34,177 nt of DNA from Fastidiosipila sp. (GTDB taxonomy: Bacteria > Bacillota > Clostridia > Saccharofermentanales > DTU023). The stretch is from assembly GCA_012511175.1 (NCBI GenBank), contig JAAZGO010000018.1, positions 1 through 34,177 of the forward strand. Direction: 5' to 3'. Position numbers and translations under genes: made by a program. The notes under the pieces were generated by a model, which was not told where the DNA came from, searched no databases, and was given only the letters and a program-made list of their open reading frames with translations. Below, one piece after another: positions 34,168 through 34,177 of this stretch (the first letter of the stretch is position 1; every line of letters starts with the position of its first letter).

Positions 34168-34177
34168 ATGGTTGAAA

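Noticed and set aside
1-34177. Insertion sequence, prophage or CRISPR array
   Set aside because: No transposase, integrase, phage genes, spaced direct repeats or terminal repeats were found.

Overview
The window (about 34 kb, GC-rich) looks like chromosomal core DNA of an anaerobic Clostridia-type Firmicute. Support: strong AAGGAGG-type ribosome binding sites with frequent GTG starts, a comEC-holA-radC block, EngB, RadA next to IspD, a membrane pyrophosphatase with K+-dependent motifs, an Opp-type peptide transporter, and a zinc-ribbon/Q-P-rich membrane protein. The order or family is not determined. No phage, insertion sequence or CRISPR array was seen.

Layout. (1) 1-4945, minus strand: engB, comEC, holA, radC, then the first codons of an unknown gene whose ribosome binding site lies in a perfect 11-bp inverted repeat. 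(2) 4961-7518, plus strand: two tandem PRPP-synthetase paralogs; the first has lost key catalytic residues and the second probably starts at CTG. (3) 7515-14595, minus: radA, ispD, a membrane protein fusing an inactive-looking PP2C domain to LysM, alaS and a HIT protein. (4) 14735-16480, plus: an acyl-CoA synthetase-like enzyme. (5) 16500-21040, minus: hppA, thpR, a short-chain dehydrogenase, tRNA-Ala(CGC) with its own promoter and terminator, and a phosphoglycolate-phosphatase-like HAD enzyme. (6) 21236-27426, minus: peptide transporter operon oppB-C-D-F-A behind a consensus promoter and a structured leader of about 155 nt. (7) 27653-31259, minus: a heterodimeric ABC exporter pair. (8) 31388-33866, minus: zinc-ribbon protein, methyltransferase, deaminase and Nudix hydrolase. 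(9) 33926-34167, minus: the 3' end of an rRNA operon (5S, tRNA-Asn, terminator).

The most unusual item is the Opp binding protein (21236-23044). The block that normally forms the C-terminus of OppA proteins sits at its N-terminus, just after the lipoprotein signal and a linker, and the protein stops where that block would normally begin. This is a natural circular permutation, not a truncation. Other points worth a second look are the active/degenerate PRPP synthetase pair, the pseudophosphatase-LysM protein, the masked ribosome binding site at the left edge, and an apparent one-base frame break at the start of the second ABC exporter gene.
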